This document shows positions 46,371 through 55,253 of a stretch of DNA of 64,000 nucleotides, in pieces. Source of the DNA: RUG100 sp050953405 (GTDB taxonomy: Bacteria > Bacillota > Clostridia > Peptostreptococcales > Anaerovoracaceae); the NCBI GenBank assembly GCA_050953405.1, contig JBMNMP010000003.1, forward strand, positions 62,001 through 126,000, given 5' to 3'. The notes under the pieces are model-generated. The model saw nothing but the letters and a program-made list of their open reading frames with translations. It was not told the DNA's origin and made no database searches. The translations under genes and the position numbers were made by a program. Numbering within the stretch: the first letter of the stretch is position 1; each line of letters starts with the position of its first letter.

Positions 46371-46409
46371 GCCTTGCTATGTTAGAATTACATGGTATGA
46401 GGAGGAACC

Positions 46410-47249
46410 ATGCCTGAGAATATCAACTGGTATCCGGGTCACATGAAGAAGACCCGGAACCTGATAAAAGAGAATATGAAGATGGTAGACTGCGTGGTCG
46501 AGATCATCGATGCCAGAATACCTGAATCCAGCAGGAACCCCGTGATCGACGAGCTGGTGGGCGGCAAACCGCGCATCATCGTGCTCAACAAGGCGGATCT
46601 GGCGGATGAGGCAGCTTCACACGAGTGGGTCGACCGCTTCAAGAAGGACGGTGACCAGGCTCTTCTTATGAACTGCATGAAGGGCGAGGGCACGAAACCC
46701 CTGATGCGGATGCTGGAAAGCCTCAAGGCGGCACGCAGCGGCAACAGAGCGCAAAAACCCTTCCGGCTCATGGTCGTCGGTGTCCCCAACGTGGGCAAAT
46801 CTTCCTTCATAAACAGACTGACAGGAAAGAAGAGCACGCGTACGGGAGACAAGCCGGGCGTCACCCGGGGAAAGCAGTGGCTGACGCTGAAGAACGGCAT
46901 GCAGCTGCTGGACACCCCCGGCATTCTGTGGCCCAAGTTCGAAGATCACCAGGTGGGATTGAACCTGGCATTCTGCGGAGCTATCAAGGACGAGATACTG
47001 GACTCAGCCGATCTGGCCCTGGAGCTGATCGGACTCCTGTCAGAGCGTTATCCCGGTATGCTGGCGGATAGATACAAGCTGGACGGCATCGCGGAGACTC
47101 CGCTGGCCACCATGGAAGCCATCGCGCTGAAGCGCGGCTTTGTGATGGCGGGCAAAAAGATAGATTACGAGCGCTGCGCGCGTACTGTGCTCGATGAATT
47201 CCGGGCTGCAAAGATCGGCCGCATCACCCTTGAAAGGGCGGCGAGCTGA
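46410..47249 (+). CDS. rbgA: ribosome biogenesis GTPase YlqF/RbgA
   Basis: A 279-residue circularly permuted GTPase. WYPGHMKKT at the N-terminus, then the G4 motif LNKADL near residue 52, the P-loop GVPNVGKSSFINRL near residue 118 and DTPG near residue 170, the order typical of permuted YlqF proteins. It acts late in 50S maturation (L16/L27 region). Ends one base before rnhB. It is a natural neighbour of rplS. Confidence 0.95.
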   Translation: MPENINWYPGHMKKTRNLIKENMKMVDCVVEIIDARIPESSRNPVIDELVGGKPRIIVLNKADLADEAASHEWVDRFKKDGDQALLMNCMKGEGTKPLMRMLESLKAARSGNRAQKPFRLMVVGVPNVGKSSFINRLTGKKSTRTGDKPGVTRGKQWLTLKNGMQLLDTPGILWPKFEDHQVGLNLAFCGAIKDEILDSADLALELIGLLSERYPGMLADRYKLDGIAETPLATMEAIALKRGFVMAGKKIDYERCARTVLDEFRAAKIGRITLERAAS

Positions 47250-47250
47250 T

Positions 47251-47925
47251 ATGAAAAAGGCCGAGCGCGAAAAGCTGATGCAGGAAAAGCTGCTCGAGAT
47301 GCAGCGCATTGAAAACGAACTCTACCGCAGCGGTGCGAGTTATATAGGCGGCGTTGATGAAGTGGGACGCGGGCCCCTGGCGGGTCCTGTGGTCTGCGCC
47401 TGTGTGGTCATGCCGCGCGACTTTGATGTGCCCGGCATAGATGATTCTAAAAAACTGACCGAGAAGCGGCGCAATGAGATGGCAAAGGTGATCAGGGAGC
47501 GGGCGCTTGCCTTTGGCCTCGGCATGGCTTCGGAGAAAGTCATCGATGAGATCAATATCCTCGAGGCCACCAGGGGTGCTATGCGTGTGGCTGTTGACAA
47601 AGCCGCGGCCGTGCTCCGCGAAAAGACCGGTGAAGATTTGTCGTATGTACTCTTTGATGCAATGACGCTGCCGGATCTGCCATATCCGCAGCGCAGCCTT
47701 GTTAAGGGAGACCAGAAGAGCATCTCCATCGCGGCGGCTTCCATCATAGCCAAAGTGACCAGGGATGCCATGATGGTGAAATACGCTGCAGCTTACCCCG
47801 GATACTCCTTTGAAAAAAACAAGGGGTACGGCACCAGGGCACACTATGAAGGACTGAGGGAGCACGGCCCCTGCGAAATACACCGCCGCAGCTTCCTGAA
47901 AAATTTTTTGAAGGGAAAAGAGTAG
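47251..47925 (+). CDS. rnhB: ribonuclease HII
   Basis: A 224-residue RNase HII. The catalytic DEDD residues appear in YIGGVDEVGRGPLAGPV, IDDSKKLTEKRR, LFDAMTLP and KVTRDAMM. It removes ribonucleotides embedded in DNA. ATG 47251 is nearly adjacent to the rbgA stop; longer in-frame reading into rbgA is not supported by the family. Confidence 0.96.
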   Translation: MKKAEREKLMQEKLLEMQRIENELYRSGASYIGGVDEVGRGPLAGPVVCACVVMPRDFDVPGIDDSKKLTEKRRNEMAKVIRERALAFGLGMASEKVIDEINILEATRGAMRVAVDKAAAVLREKTGEDLSYVLFDAMTLPDLPYPQRSLVKGDQKSISIAAASIIAKVTRDAMMVKYAAAYPGYSFEKNKGYGTRAHYEGLREHGPCEIHRRSFLKNFLKGKE

Positions 47926-47928
47926 AAT

Positions 47929-48813
47929 ATGAAGAAGGACAAAGGACAGAGAAGGATAGAGGATATACTGAAGGAAAAGATGAGTTTTTCTTTTGAGGTT
48001 TTTCCGCCAAAGGAGGACGAGCCGATGGAACCGCTGCTGGCGACGCTGGAGAATCTCTACAGATATGATCCGGATTTCATCAGCGTGACCTTCGGAGCCG
48101 GCGGCACGAACGTGGGACGCAACAACGATGTCTGCCGCAGCGTAATGGAGTCGGGAACCACGGTGATGACGCACTGCACCTGCATCGGTCAGGACAAAAA
48201 ACAGATCTTTGATCTGGCACAGGGCTACAAGGGCATGGGCGTCAAGAACATCCTGGCTCTCCGCGGCGATATACCGGAGGGATGGGAAGGCACCCGCGGA
48301 TATTTCCATCACGGGGATGACCTGCTGGGATATATAGATGAAGAATTTCCCGGGATCTGCCTCGGAGGCGCCTGCTATCCGGAGAGGCACGTGGAAGCGC
48401 GCAGCTTTGATTCCGATATCTCGCACCTCCGCGTCAAGCAGGAGAACGGTGCGGCTTTTCTGGTCGCTCAGTTGTGCTACGATGTGGATGCCTTTGAGCG
48501 CTTTATGGAAAAGGTGAGGAAGGCCGGAGTGACCCTGCCTGTCATTGTGGGAGTCATGCCGGTGCTCTTCAAGAATGGTCTCATCAGGATGACGCTGGGG
48601 AACGGATGCTCCATACCCCGCGATCTGAGTGCGCTGATCGGCAAATACGGCGATGATAAAGAAGACTTCAAAAAGGCCGGTAAGGAATACACTATCGACC
48701 TCATATATAAATATATGTCCAGAGGAATATCGGGCCTGCATATTTATTCACTGAACAAATACAGGGACCTGGCCGATATTCTTGATGATTCGGGCATAAG
48801 ATCAAGAGCTTAG
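47929..48813 (+). CDS. metF: methylenetetrahydrofolate reductase
   Basis: A 294-residue TIM-barrel flavoprotein. FSFEVFPPKEDEP at residues 17-29, VTFGAGGTN, THCTCIGQDKK and LALRGDIPEGWEG are the conserved blocks. It reduces methylene-THF to methyl-THF for methionine synthesis or a Wood-Ljungdahl-type pathway. It starts three bases after rnhB and is followed by fhs after 11 nt, giving a clear one-carbon block. I see no partner MetV (zinc) subunit next to it. Confidence 0.93.
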   Translation: MKKDKGQRRIEDILKEKMSFSFEVFPPKEDEPMEPLLATLENLYRYDPDFISVTFGAGGTNVGRNNDVCRSVMESGTTVMTHCTCIGQDKKQIFDLAQGYKGMGVKNILALRGDIPEGWEGTRGYFHHGDDLLGYIDEEFPGICLGGACYPERHVEARSFDSDISHLRVKQENGAAFLVAQLCYDVDAFERFMEKVRKAGVTLPVIVGVMPVLFKNGLIRMTLGNGCSIPRDLSALIGKYGDDKEDFKKAGKEYTIDLIYKYMSRGISGLHIYSLNKYRDLADILDDSGIRSRA

Positions 48814-48824
48814 GAGGAAACAAA

Positions 48825-50501
48825 ATGGGCTACAAGTCAGACATAGAGATCGCTCAGGCGAACGAGATGAAGAGGATTTCGGAGATCGCCGCTGAGGCCG
48901 GCATCGATGAGGATTATGTCGAATATTACGGCAGGTACAAGGCCAAGATCGACTACAACATCCTCAAAGACAGGAAGGACCGCAAGAACGGCAAGCTTAT
49001 CCTGGTGACCGCGATCACGCCGACTCCGGCCGGCGAAGGCAAGACGACCACCACAGTGGGGCTGGCCGACGGGATGAAGCTGATCGGCAAGAATGTTTTC
49101 GTCGCCCTGCGCGAACCTTCACTGGGGCCGGTCTTCGGCATCAAGGGTGGAGCCGCCGGCGGCGGTTATGCACAGGTGGTGCCCATGGAAGATATCAACC
49201 TTCACTTTACCGGAGACATGCACGCTATAGGGGCGGCGAACAATCTGATGGCAGCCATGCTCGACAACCACATCCAGCAGGGCAATGCGCTGGGCATCGA
49301 TCCCAAGAAGATCACCTGGAAGCGCTGTGTGGACATGAACGACCGCCAGCTGCGGAACGTTGTCGACGGCCTCGGCGGCAGGGCGCACGGCGTACCGCGC
49401 GAGGACGGATACGACATCACGGTCGCCAGCGAGATCATGGCGATCCTGTGCCTCAGCTCCGATATCAGCGACATGAAGGAGAGGATAGCACGCATAGTAG
49501 TGGGTTATACTTATGACGACCAGCCGGTGACCGCGGGGCAGCTGAAAGCTCAGGGCGCGATGACGGCGCTGCTGAAGGATGCCTTAAAGCCGAACCTGGT
49601 GCAGACCCTGGAGCACACTCCGGCGTTCGTCCACGGAGGACCGTTCGCCAACATAGCCCATGGATGCAATTCCATAATGGCAACCAAGATGGCTCTCAAG
49701 ATGGCTGATTATGTGGTCACCGAAGCCGGATTCGGTGCCGACCTGGGAGCCGAAAAGTTCCTGGATATCAAATGCAGGATGGCGGGACTGCAGCCCGATG
49801 CAGTAGTTGTCGTGGCTACCGTGAGGGCGCTGAAGCACCACGGAGGCGTTGCTAAGGGCGACCTTGAAAAGGAAAATCTGGAAGCTCTGGAAAAGGGCAT
49901 GCCCAACCTGCTGCAGCACGTGGATAACATGAAGAACGTATATGGACTGCCGACTGTGGTCGCTATCAACGCATTCCCCACAGATACCAAAGCGGAACTC
50001 GACCTGGTGGAAGAAAAGTGCCGCCAGCTAGGCGTCAACGTAGCCCTTTCGGAAGTCTGGGCCCGCGGAGGCGAAGGCGGCAAAGCGCTGGCTGAAGAGG
50101 TGATCAGGCTTTGTGAAGAACCAGCTGACTTTAAATTCAGTTATCAAGTGAACGACAGCATCGAGAAGAAGCTGAACGATGTGGCTGTCAACGTATACCG
50201 CGCTGACGGCGTCAATATACTGCTGGCTGCGCGCAAGCAGATGAAGAGGCTCGAAGAGCTGGGATTTGGCAACCTGCCGGTGTGCATGGCGAAGACACAA
50301 TACAGCTTTTCCGACGACGCCTCTCTGCTGGGAGCGCCGCGCGGCTTCCGGGTGACCATCAGGAGCATGAAGGTCAGTGCCGGAGCGGGATTCATCGTTG
50401 CGCTGACCGGAGACATCATGACCATGCCGGGACTGCCAAAGGTGCCGGCTGCTGAAAAGATAGACGTAGATGAAAATGGAAAGATTTCGGGACTGTTTTA
50501 G
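48825..50501 (+). CDS. fhs: formate-tetrahydrofolate ligase
   Basis: A 558-residue enzyme (10-formyl-THF synthetase). The P-loop is TPAGEGKTTTTVGL near residues 66-79; LREPSLGPVFGIKGGAAGGGYAQVVPMEDINLHFTGD follows at about residues 89-125. Length fits the family. In anaerobes it supplies formyl-THF for purines or, in acetogens, the methyl branch. Expressed with metF, fchA and folD. Confidence 0.97.
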   Translation: MGYKSDIEIAQANEMKRISEIAAEAGIDEDYVEYYGRYKAKIDYNILKDRKDRKNGKLILVTAITPTPAGEGKTTTTVGLADGMKLIGKNVFVALREPSLGPVFGIKGGAAGGGYAQVVPMEDINLHFTGDMHAIGAANNLMAAMLDNHIQQGNALGIDPKKITWKRCVDMNDRQLRNVVDGLGGRAHGVPREDGYDITVASEIMAILCLSSDISDMKERIARIVVGYTYDDQPVTAGQLKAQGAMTALLKDALKPNLVQTLEHTPAFVHGGPFANIAHGCNSIMATKMALKMADYVVTEAGFGADLGAEKFLDIKCRMAGLQPDAVVVVATVRALKHHGGVAKGDLEKENLEALEKGMPNLLQHVDNMKNVYGLPTVVAINAFPTDTKAELDLVEEKCRQLGVNVALSEVWARGGEGGKALAEEVIRLCEEPADFKFSYQVNDSIEKKLNDVAVNVYRADGVNILLAARKQMKRLEELGFGNLPVCMAKTQYSFSDDASLLGAPRGFRVTIRSMKVSAGAGFIVALTGDIMTMPGLPKVPAAEKIDVDENGKISGLF

Positions 50502-50513
50502 GAGGTTTTGATG

Positions 50514-51155
50514 ATGAGTGTAGACAAGGTGGCTTTGAAGGATTTTGTCGCACGTCTGGGTAGCGCCAGTCCTACACCCGGCGGAGGCGGAGCCTGCGCG
50601 ATAGTTGGAACTTTAGGGACGGCGCTGGGCCACATGGTGGGTTCACTGACCGTCGGCAAGAAGAAATATGCCGCTGTGCAGGAAGATATCATCAGGCTGC
50701 AGGCGGAGAGCATCGCCCTGCAGGACAGTTTGATGGCGGCAGTGGATGAGGACGCGATGGCGTTCCAGCCGCTGGCAAGGGCTTATGCTCTGCCATCGGA
50801 CACTGAAGAAGAAAAGCAGCACAAGGCGGAAGTAATGGAAGAGTGCCTTCTGGCCGCGGCGCAGCCGCCGCTGAAGATCATGGAGCTCTGCGGTGAAGCG
50901 ATAGAACTGCAGAAGGATTACGCGGAAAAGGGCAGCCGGCTGGCGATATCAGACGCGGGTACCGGTGTGATTTTCTGCAAGGCTGCCATGGAGGGCGCCA
51001 GCCTCAATGTATATGTGAATACCACGCTGATGAAGGATCGGGAGACGGCACGAGAGCTGAACAGGCGTGCAGACGCCCTGCTGGAAAAATATGCGGACGC
51101 CGCCGATGAGATCTTTCAAGGTGTCGGCAGGAGACTGAAGGGGGAAGATAAATGA
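50514..51155 (+). CDS. fchA: cyclodeaminase/cyclohydrolase family protein (FchA-like)
   Basis: A 213-residue helical protein with SASPTPGGGGACAIVGTLGTALGHMVGSLTVGK at about residues 16-48, the FTCD-C/FchA signature, and SDAGTGVIFCKAAMEGA near residue 145. The family includes methenyl-THF cyclohydrolase and formimino-THF cyclodeaminase. Since the FolD next door lacks key cyclohydrolase residues, FchA is the likely source of that activity. Starts at 50511 and 50514 are both possible; 50514 has the better spacing from GGAGG. Stop overlaps folD by 4 nt. Confidence 0.9.
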   Translation: MSVDKVALKDFVARLGSASPTPGGGGACAIVGTLGTALGHMVGSLTVGKKKYAAVQEDIIRLQAESIALQDSLMAAVDEDAMAFQPLARAYALPSDTEEEKQHKAEVMEECLLAAAQPPLKIMELCGEAIELQKDYAEKGSRLAISDAGTGVIFCKAAMEGASLNVYVNTTLMKDRETARELNRRADALLEKYADAADEIFQGVGRRLKGEDK

Positions 51156-51997
51156 CAAAATCACTCGGCGGACGTGAAGTAGCCGAAAAGATAAATAAAG
51201 AGAACCGTGAGCGGGCCGCCCGCCTGAGAGAGCAGGGCACGCTCCCCTGTCTGGCGATCATCAGGGTCGGCGAAAGAGCGGACGACATCGCTTATGAGAG
51301 GCGGGCGGTCCGCAGCGCGGAAGCCACGGGCATCGAGGTGACCCTGAGGCAGCTGGCGGATGATGCCGCTCAGGAGGAGCTGATCTCGCTGATCAGGGGA
51401 ATCAATGCCGATGACAGTATCCACGGTGTGCTGCTGCTGAGGCCCCTGCCGCGCCGGATGGACGAGGAAACTGTGAGGAACTCGCTGGATCCGCGCAAGG
51501 ATGTGGACGGGATCACCGACATTTCGCTGGCGGGCGTCTTCTGCGGCGCTCTGAAAGCCGGATATCCGCCGTGCACGGCCGAGGCCTGCATGAGGATCCT
51601 CGATCATTATGATATCGACATTGAAGGAAAGAATGCCGTGGTCGTGGGACGCAGTCAGGTGGTCGGCAAGCCGCTGGCCATGATGCTGCTGGACCGCAAC
51701 GCCACGGTCACCGTATGCCACACGAGGACCGGAGACCTGGCGTCTTTCGCCAGGGAGGCCGATATACTGGTCGCTGCGGCGGGACGCGCGGGTGCTGTCG
51801 GCGCTGAATGCCTTTCGCCGGGCCAGGTGGTCATCGATGTCGGCATCAATGTTATCGATGGCAAGCTGTGCGGCGATGTGGATGCAGAGGCTGCTGAAGG
51901 TACAGTGGCTGCGAGGACACCGGTCCCCGGAGGCGTGGGCGCGGTCACCGTCAGTGTGCTCTTGAGCCATCTGCTGCAGACAGCAGAGGGGAAATGA
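51152..51997 (+). CDS. folD: FolD-like methylene-THF dehydrogenase, cyclohydrolase residues missing
   Basis: A 281-residue FolD-fold protein. The NAD(P) domain is intact (VVVGRSQVVGKPLAMMLL, VIDVGIN, TPVPGGVGAVTVSVL). The active-site tyrosine remains in ADDIAYERRA, but the lysine four residues later, essential for cyclohydrolase in E. coli/human enzymes, is Ala, and the Gln of the QLPLP motif is Leu (LLRPLP). The DVDG aspartate is kept. So it probably works only as dehydrogenase, with FchA doing the cyclohydrolysis. Comparison with E. coli FolD is from memory. Confidence 0.88.
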   Translation: MTKSLGGREVAEKINKENRERAARLREQGTLPCLAIIRVGERADDIAYERRAVRSAEATGIEVTLRQLADDAAQEELISLIRGINADDSIHGVLLLRPLPRRMDEETVRNSLDPRKDVDGITDISLAGVFCGALKAGYPPCTAEACMRILDHYDIDIEGKNAVVVGRSQVVGKPLAMMLLDRNATVTVCHTRTGDLASFAREADILVAAAGRAGAVGAECLSPGQVVIDVGINVIDGKLCGDVDAEAAEGTVAARTPVPGGVGAVTVSVLLSHLLQTAEGK

Positions 51998-51998
51998 C

Positions 51999-52661
51999 AT
52001 GATAGAAGAATTGAAAAAGTTTGCGGAGCTCGATTTCGAGCGCAAGGAGAGGACCGGGGAAGCAGAGGCTGTTTTCTGTCAGGGAAAGACCCCGGGGCAG
52101 ATCGCGGCCATCTTTGAGGAACTCTCGCACAGCGGGGAAAATGTGATCGGCACCAGAGCCGATGAAGAGGACTACGCTGCTGTGAAGGAAAAGCTGCCGC
52201 AGGCGAGATACTACGAACAGGCGAGGATCATCGCCCTCGTGAACAAAGAAAAGAAGGAATTCGAGGGGACTGTTGCCGTGCTCACCGCGGGGACTGCGGA
52301 CATACCGGTGGCTGAGGAAGCTGCCGTGACCTGCGAACTGATGGGACATCAGGTAGATCGCATCTACGATGTCGGAGTCGCCGGACTGCACCGGCTGTTA
52401 TCCAAGGTCGACAGGGTGCGCGCTGCATCGGTCGTCATCGTGATCGCCGGTATGGAAGGTGCGCTGGCTTCGGTGGTCGGCGGACTGGTGGAGTCACCCG
52501 TGGTGGCCGTGCCCACCAGCATCGGTTACGGCGCCAGCCTCGGCGGGCTGTCTGCACTGCTGTCGATGCTGAACAGCTGCGCTGCAGGTGTCGGCATCGT
52601 CAATATCGACAACGGATACGGAGCGGCCTGCCTCGCGGATAAGATAAGGAGGAGCAAATGA
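51999..52661 (+). CDS. larB: nickel-pincer cofactor biosynthesis protein LarB
   Basis: A 220-residue protein whose second half is PurE-like: VAVLTAGTADIPVAEEAAVTCELMG at about residues 90-115, YDVGVAGLHRLL and VIAGMEGALASVVGGL, VPTSIGYGASLGG. LarB carboxylates and hydrolyses nicotinic acid adenine dinucleotide at the start of pincer cofactor synthesis. Two bases after folD, overlapping larC by 4 nt. larE and the racemase larA are not in the window. Confidence 0.9.
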   Translation: MIEELKKFAELDFERKERTGEAEAVFCQGKTPGQIAAIFEELSHSGENVIGTRADEEDYAAVKEKLPQARYYEQARIIALVNKEKKEFEGTVAVLTAGTADIPVAEEAAVTCELMGHQVDRIYDVGVAGLHRLLSKVDRVRAASVVIVIAGMEGALASVVGGLVESPVVAVPTSIGYGASLGGLSALLSMLNSCAAGVGIVNIDNGYGAACLADKIRRSK

Positions 52662-53293
52662 AGATTTTCATAGATTGTACCAACGGGATCAGCACCGACA
52701 TGGTGCTCAAAGCCCTCATAGATCTGGGAGCGGACGAGGCTGAGATCGCCGCGGAGACTGCAAAACTGGGCGAACTGCCCCATCACCGCGGTTACCGGGA
52801 TATAAAAAATATGCTGCAGGGATGCGGACTCTCAGAATCTGTGAAGGAAAAAGCGCTGGCCGTTTATCTGGCAATTGCAAAAGCCGAGGCCGAAGTCCAC
52901 GGTGAGACACTGGAGACAGTCCACTTCCACGAAGTGGGCCGTGATCAGGCCATCATGAACATCGTTTCCGTGGCCGCGGCGCTGGATGTGCTGGGAGCAG
53001 ATCAGATCAGCTGCTCCGACCTGCACGATGGACACGGGACGATAGAATGCAGCCACGGGAAGATACCGGTCCCCGTACCCGCGGTGCAGGCACTGAAGAA
53101 ACAGTGTGATTATGTGTTCCGCGAGGATGATATCGACACGGAGATGGTCACCCCCGGCGGGCTGGCACTGCTGATCGGCATCGGCGCCACAAAGGGCAGG
53201 ATGCCGGCGGCAGAAGAGATCGCAGCCACCGGAGTCGGTCAGGGCACACGCGATACCGGCAGAGACGGATTGAAGATCTACAGCCTCAAATAG
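52658..53293 (+). CDS. larC: LarC-like nickel insertion protein, N-terminal half only
   Basis: A 211-residue protein matching the first part of LarC: FIDCTNGISTDMVLKALIDLG at the start (usual ISGDM reads ISTDM), HHRGYRDIKNML, VHFHEVGRDQAIMNIVSVAAAL, and VTPGGLALL. LarC normally has about 400 residues, or is made of LarC1 and LarC2 by a frameshift. Here the frame ends cleanly after GVGQGTRD, and the 40 nt to the terminator cannot encode LarC2. It may be LarC1 alone, with the rest elsewhere, or a reduced version. Confidence 0.8.
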   Translation: MKIFIDCTNGISTDMVLKALIDLGADEAEIAAETAKLGELPHHRGYRDIKNMLQGCGLSESVKEKALAVYLAIAKAEAEVHGETLETVHFHEVGRDQAIMNIVSVAAALDVLGADQISCSDLHDGHGTIECSHGKIPVPVPAVQALKKQCDYVFREDDIDTEMVTPGGLALLIGIGATKGRMPAAEEIAATGVGQGTRDTGRDGLKIYSLK

Positions 53294-53326
53294 CAGGCAC
53301 GGAGCAGGAAGATGAAGACGTAAAAA

Positions 53327-53357
53327 CAGCGGACTGTTAAAAGTCCGCTGCTTTTTT
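53327..53357. terminator. bidirectional terminator between larC and the acyl-CoA ligase gene
   Basis: CAGCGGACT (53327-53335) and AGTCCGCTG (53342-53350), followed by CTTTTTT on plus and preceded by AAAAA (TTTTT on minus). It serves two converging units and overlaps the ligase stop codon. Confidence 0.9.
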
Positions 53358-55070
53358 AAGTATCTTGTCGGTTTCTATGAAACGCTTTATTTTCGATGTG
53401 GATGTCTTCGCCATGGGCTCGTCGGTGACTATGAGTTTTTTGATATGCTTGTAAGCCGGCATGCTCTCGTTGATCTTGTCGATATCCCTGTCTGCGATCT
53501 TCGCGATATCCTCGCCCGGGAAGAAGTCCCTGACGTAATCGGCGTTGTAGACCAGCTTGCAGCAGAGAACCTGATCTCCCGTGTTCCTGCCCTTTTTACG
53601 TGCGGTGAAGACCATGCTTTCCTGCACGTAGGGGAGGTTGTTGATCAAAGTCTCCAGCTCTTCAGGGTAGATGTTCTTGCCGTTCTTCATCACGATGACG
53701 TTTTTGCGCCTGCCCGCGAGGAAGAGGTAGCCGTCTTCATCGATGCGCCCCAGATCTCCGGAGTAGAACCAGCCATCCTTGATGACTGCCGCTGTGGCCG
53801 CCGGATCGGCAAAGTAGCCGAGCATTACGTTGGGGCCTTTCACCGCGATCTCACCCACGCCCTTTTCATCGGGGTCAATGATCTTGATGTCGACGTTGGG
53901 AAGGGCCTTGCCCACAGAGCCCGCCCTGATGGCCGCCGCTGTTTCGATGGCAACTCCGGGGGAGGTCTCCGACAGTCCGTATATCTGTGTCGTCAGGATG
54001 CCCATCTTGTTCAGGGCATCGGTGGCTCCGGGGTCTGCGGGGCTGGCACCCGACATGATCAGACGCAGCTTTCCGCCGAGCATGTCGATCGCTTCACTGA
54101 AGGCCTGACGCCTTTCTTCAGTGGAATACGCTTCCAGGGGCTGCTGCAGCATGTCCTTCATGGTGTCGCTGATGCCCGATCTGGTCAGCCGGGCCGCCGC
54201 TTTTTTGTAGAGCGCCTCTATCAGCAGGGGCACGCTCATGAAGATGGAAGCGTGATATTCGACCAGGTTGTTTCTCAGGTGCTTGAGACCGTCGCAGAAA
54301 GCACTCGTGGTGCCGCATGCCAGCATCGAGATGAGGCCGGCCATGGCTCCGTATGTATGGTGATATGGCAGGAATGCCAGGTTCACATCTCCCGGTTCCA
54401 GCTTGACGCAGCTGGTGAATGCGTACACGTTTTCGCACAGATTTGTGTGCGAGAGCATCACTGCCTTTGATTTTGAAGTCGTTCCCGAAGTGAACAGGAT
54501 CACCGCCAGCGAAGAAGGTTCGATCTCCAGATTGTCGTAGCGGTCGTCACCGCGGCTGATCATGTGTGAACCCTCGTGGATCAGCTGCTCCATGGAGATG
54601 AAGCCTTCGCAGGGCTCCATGGAGACCCACAGTTCGACCTCAGTGGTCCCTCCGTCGCGCAGCTCTCTGATCATGTCTTCGTTCTCGCGATCGAAAAAGA
54701 GGACTTTTGCTCCGCTCCTGATCAGCAGGGATCCCGCCTCATTGACGGGCAGGGCTTTGTCGAGCGGCACTATGGTGTTGCCGCCGGCTGTCGCCGAGAA
54801 ATATGAGAGAGCCCACGGGTAACTGTTCTTGCCGAGTACTGCGATGGGGCATCCGTCCTTGTATCCGCGTCCCGTGAGGGATGTCGCCAGTGCAGCGACT
54901 TCAGAGTCGAACCTCGCGTAGGTAATGCGTTCATAAGACGGTTCTCTGAGGCTGCCGTGCTTTACGATGTAAGCGTCGGCGTCGTGGAATCTGGCAACTG
55001 CGTTCAGCAGCAGTTCGTGCAGATCTCTGTATTTATGCTGGGGGTACAATATGTCTAAATGCTGTCCCAT
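53337..55070 (-). CDS. AMP-dependent acyl-CoA ligase (long-chain type)
   Basis: A 577-residue adenylate-forming enzyme. The phosphate-binding loop LFTSGTTSKSKAVMLSH (about residues 197-213), YGLSETSP near residue 376 and GWFYSGDLGRIDEDGYLFLAGRRKNVIV near residues 436-465 are all present. The C-terminal catalytic lysine is probably in MAKTSTSKIKR. It likely activates fatty acids with CoA, at the membrane or cytosol. ATG 55070 is chosen behind GGAGG; earlier in-frame codons encode a Gly/Arg stretch of the leader. A palindrome covers its promoter. Confidence 0.9.
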   Translation of the reverse strand: MGQHLDILYPQHKYRDLHELLLNAVARFHDADAYIVKHGSLREPSYERITYARFDSEVAALATSLTGRGYKDGCPIAVLGKNSYPWALSYFSATAGGNTIVPLDKALPVNEAGSLLIRSGAKVLFFDRENEDMIRELRDGGTTEVELWVSMEPCEGFISMEQLIHEGSHMISRGDDRYDNLEIEPSSLAVILFTSGTTSKSKAVMLSHTNLCENVYAFTSCVKLEPGDVNLAFLPYHHTYGAMAGLISMLACGTTSAFCDGLKHLRNNLVEYHASIFMSVPLLIEALYKKAAARLTRSGISDTMKDMLQQPLEAYSTEERRQAFSEAIDMLGGKLRLIMSGASPADPGATDALNKMGILTTQIYGLSETSPGVAIETAAAIRAGSVGKALPNVDIKIIDPDEKGVGEIAVKGPNVMLGYFADPAATAAVIKDGWFYSGDLGRIDEDGYLFLAGRRKNVIVMKNGKNIYPEELETLINNLPYVQESMVFTARKKGRNTGDQVLCCKLVYNADYVRDFFPGEDIAKIADRDIDKINESMPAYKHIKKLIVTDEPMAKTSTSKIKRFIETDKILKKAADF

Positions 55071-55084
55071 TTCTTTCCTCCGGA

Positions 55085-55111
55085 TCCCGGCCGGCCGACG
55101 GCCTCCCGGGA
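55085..55111 (-). other. stem-loop in the 5' UTR of the acyl-CoA ligase
   Basis: TCCCGG (55085-55090) pairs with CCGGGA (55106-55111), with GGCC/GGCC inside, placed just upstream of the ribosome binding site. Possibly a translation control element. Confidence 0.45.
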
Positions 55112-55136
55112 CTTCCAAAAAATCAAATACTATATT

Positions 55137-55157
55137 ATCTAGTTATCGATACTAGAT
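55137..55157 (-). promoter_or_regulatory. palindromic operator on the acyl-CoA ligase promoter
   Basis: ATCTAGT-TATCGAT-ACTAGAT: perfect 7-bp arms (55137-55143 and 55151-55157) around a 7-bp spacer. It overlaps the -10 of the ligase promoter, as expected for a repressor site. Confidence 0.6.
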
Positions 55158-55182
55158 TACAGCGTTACCATCACTCTGTCAA
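55154..55182 (-). promoter_or_regulatory. promoter of the acyl-CoA ligase gene
   Basis: Minus strand TTGACA (55182-55177), 17-nt spacer, TAATCT (55159-55154). Confidence 0.7.
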
Positions 55183-55188
55183 GTGATA

Positions 55189-55218
55189 TTGACAATTAAT
55201 TTGCTTACATGGTATCTT
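55189..55218 (+). promoter_or_regulatory. promoter of the DUF1836 gene
   Basis: TTGACA (55189-55194), 18-nt spacer, TATCTT (55213-55218). Its -35 and the divergent -35 form TGTCAA-6-TTGACA, so the two promoters are back to back. Confidence 0.55.
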
Positions 55219-55253
55219 TTTTAAGAGTATAAAACCGCATGAGGAGATAATGT

